Part shown: one piece after another, positions 33,765 to 34,983 of the stretch
Layout: each line of letters starts with the position of its first letter
How positions within the stretch are numbered: position 1 is the first letter of the stretch
Source of the DNA: Candidatus Bathyarchaeota archaeon
GTDB lineage: Archaea; Thermoproteota; Bathyarchaeia; Bathyarchaeales; UBA233
Length of the DNA stretch: 34,983 nt
Direction of reading: 5' to 3'
NCBI GenBank assembly: GCA_004376975.1
Contig: SOJA01000203.1
Coordinates: 1-34,983, forward strand
The notes under the pieces: generated by a model
Database searches by the model: none
What the model saw: only the letters and a program-made list of their open reading frames with translations
Told to the model about the DNA's origin: nothing
Translations under genes and position numbers: made by a program

Positions 33765-34484
33765 ATGCGGAAAATGAGTTTCATCATACCACATAAGGAA
33801 GACCCGCTTATTGATCGCCTGCTCAGTTCACTAGGTAAGCAAACTTGTAGAAACTTTGAAGTGATTATTGTCGACTCGTCAGATGATAATTCGTCTTTGA
33901 AGACCATACGAAGATGGAGTAAATCTCTGAATCCTAAGGTTTTATCTGTAAACTGTGGGAGAGGAACTGCAAGAAATATCGGTGCTAAACTTGCAGAAAC
34001 AGACATTTTAGTTTTTGTAGATGCCGATGTAGTCCTACCTAGAAACTTCGCTGAAGGTTTGGCGGATATGTTTGCAGAAAACTCAGGTTTAGTGGCTGTA
34101 GGTTTTCCAATTTATCCTACCGAACCAAACAAAGTGTCTCGTGTTTTCTACAGATTTCTGAGATTTCTAGACAGATCCTCCTATAGATACGGGAAACCCA
34201 GAATTCCAACCACTTGTGCAGCTTATCGCAGCTCCGTTTTTCAATCTAGGTTTTTCCTAGACATTATAGGAGAAGATGTGCTCTTTTCCGCTGACATCAT
34301 GAAATATGGTGAAGCGCTATTTGCAAAGCATATTAAAGTTCTTGAGGAGCCGAGGAGATGGGATGATTGTTCAAAGATAATAAAGAATCTGTGGCATTAT
34401 ACTCCAGCTTTTATTGTGAACTTCCTGATAATTTTTGGCCTTCATAACGTGATAATGCCAACACAAGAGGTTAAGAGAACGTAG
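33765..34484 (+). CDS. Family 2 glycosyltransferase with C-terminal hydrophobic helix
   Basis: GT-A fold glycosyltransferase of 239 residues. Marks are MSFIIPHKEDPLIDRLLSSL, FEVIIVDSSDDNSS, CGRGTARNIGAKLAETDILVFVDADVVLPRNF (in parts) with the metal-binding DAD present, and GEDVLFSADIMKYGE. One hydrophobic stretch near the end (PAFIVNFLIIFGLHNVIM) suggests membrane attachment. The start is ATG 33765 after GGGAGAAG; the ATG at 33774 is possible. The last codons and the stop lie in a perfect 18-base tandem duplication. It is unlike the other glycosyltransferase here and is not a recent copy. Confidence 0.88.
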   Translation: MRKMSFIIPHKEDPLIDRLLSSLGKQTCRNFEVIIVDSSDDNSSLKTIRRWSKSLNPKVLSVNCGRGTARNIGAKLAETDILVFVDADVVLPRNFAEGLADMFAENSGLVAVGFPIYPTEPNKVSRVFYRFLRFLDRSSYRYGKPRIPTTCAAYRSSVFQSRFFLDIIGEDVLFSADIMKYGEALFAKHIKVLEEPRRWDDCSKIIKNLWHYTPAFIVNFLIIFGLHNVIMPTQEVKRT

Positions 34485-34502
34485 GAGGTTAAGAGAACGT
34501 AG
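34467..34502. repeat. Perfect 18-bp tandem duplication across the glycosyltransferase stop
   Basis: GAGGTTAAGAGAACGTAG occurs at 34467-34484 and again at 34485-34502. The first copy encodes the last five residues (EVKRT) and the TAG stop; the second repeats all of this after the stop, in frame. A slipped-strand duplication is the simple explanation. Confidence 0.9.
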
Positions 34503-34539
34503 TATTACCAAAGTATTATCATCATTTTTTAGGGTTCAT

Positions 34540-34983
34540 TCACTTCTTAAGAGCAAGCCAAAGATGATCTGAAGAAGGTCTTATCAAGGTTTGAGTTTTT
34601 CCGTTCCTTTGTATTAATGTGCGGTTATGAGGATTTTTTAGGAACTCGCCTATGATGGAAGCATGAATTTGCTTCTGTCTTATGCTCTTAATTATTCTGT
34701 CGGCAGATTCGGGCTTGGCAGAAATCAGCAAGGTTCCCGAGCTAATCAGTTGTAGAGGGTCAATGTTGAAAAATCGGCATATTTCACGGGTTTCAGGCTG
34801 AATAGGGATTTTTTCTTCAAATATTTTCACGCCAAGGTTTGATGCATCTGCCATTTCATGGACTCCTCCAGCCACACCGCCTTCTGTCGGATCGTGCATT
34901 GCATTGACTCCACCAGTTTTAATTGCTGTAATTGCTTCTTTGACGACGCTTATCTGATTGAAAAATGTCTTAGCTTTCTCTAA
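34540..34983 (-). CDS. HypE/AIR-synthase-like protein (5' part outside window)
   Basis: C-terminal 147 residues of a PurM-like protein; the frame is open to the right edge. Marks are ISVVKEAITAIKTGGVNAMHDPTEGGVAGGVHEMADAS (read in pieces), FFNIDPLQLISSGTLLISA and IIGEFLKNP. These fit the archaeal group usually annotated as hydrogenase expression protein HypE or AIR-synthase-related. Real HypE ends in a PRIC cysteine motif used for cyanide transfer. This one ends in LWLALKK with no Cys, so it is more likely a HypE-like protein of unknown role. It converges with the glycosyltransferase. Confidence 0.82.
   Translation of the reverse strand, partial: LEKAKTFFNQISVVKEAITAIKTGGVNAMHDPTEGGVAGGVHEMADASNLGVKIFEEKIPIQPETREICRFFNIDPLQLISSGTLLISAKPESADRIIKSIRQKQIHASIIGEFLKNPHNRTLIQRNGKTQTLIRPSSDHLWLALKK

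Noticed and set aside
1..34983. CRISPR array, tRNA or rRNA genes, intact insertion sequence
   Set aside because: No repeated spacers, cloverleaf-like segments, rRNA stretches or transposase frames were seen on either strand.

Overview
The window is archaeal chromosome. It carries ribosomal proteins found only in archaea and eukaryotes (S4e, S8e, L19e, L32e, L34e), SRP19, the RNase P protein Rpp29 (Rnp1), an archaeal-type GluRS and an EMC3/DUF106 membrane protein. Promoters look archaeal (TATA-like boxes about 25 bases before inferred starts), genes overlap tightly at ATGA/TGATG junctions, and many GTG and TTG starts follow GGAGG-type ribosome binding sites. The mix of SMC-ScpAB, soluble HdrA/HdrD-type and ETF redox genes, and a tetraether-synthase-like radical SAM protein suggests a TACK-type archaeon, possibly Bathyarchaeia. 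That placement is inference.

Layout. (1) 1-9.1 kb: the 3' part of gltX and srp19 on the plus strand, then a minus-strand block smc-scpA-metG-scpB-rps8e. This places a methionyl-tRNA synthetase between the two kleisin-complex genes. (2) 9.3-16.0 kb: a redox module. A divergent promoter separates an HdrD-like iron-sulfur protein from HdrA fused to an MvhD-like domain; etfB, etfA and an acyl-CoA dehydrogenase follow. Together they look like a soluble route moving electrons between an acyl-CoA/enoyl-CoA couple and ferredoxin- or disulfide-type partners. (3) 16.1-19.2 kb: a Tes-like radical SAM gene, then a decaying stretch. It holds two small genes each broken by one in-frame stop, one intact zinc-ribbon gene and a frameshifted tail of an archaeal tyrosine integrase. 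(4) 19.2-31.4 kb: the ribosomal protein/SecY superoperon from L22 to cytidylate kinase, starting from its own promoter just after the integrase debris, without the usual upstream L3-L4-L23-L2-S19 block. An alpha-crystallin (Hsp20) protein with an Arg-rich N-terminus is embedded between L30 and L15, and S4e appears to start at a UUA codon. (5) 31.6-35.0 kb: two family 2 glycosyltransferases around a second radical SAM gene, then the 3' part of a HypE/AIR-synthase-like gene.

The points most worth following are the embedded Hsp20 gene, the UUA start of S4e, the cysteine-free MvhD-like domain on HdrA, and the integrase debris at the split of the ribosomal cluster. No tRNA, rRNA, CRISPR array or intact mobile element was seen.
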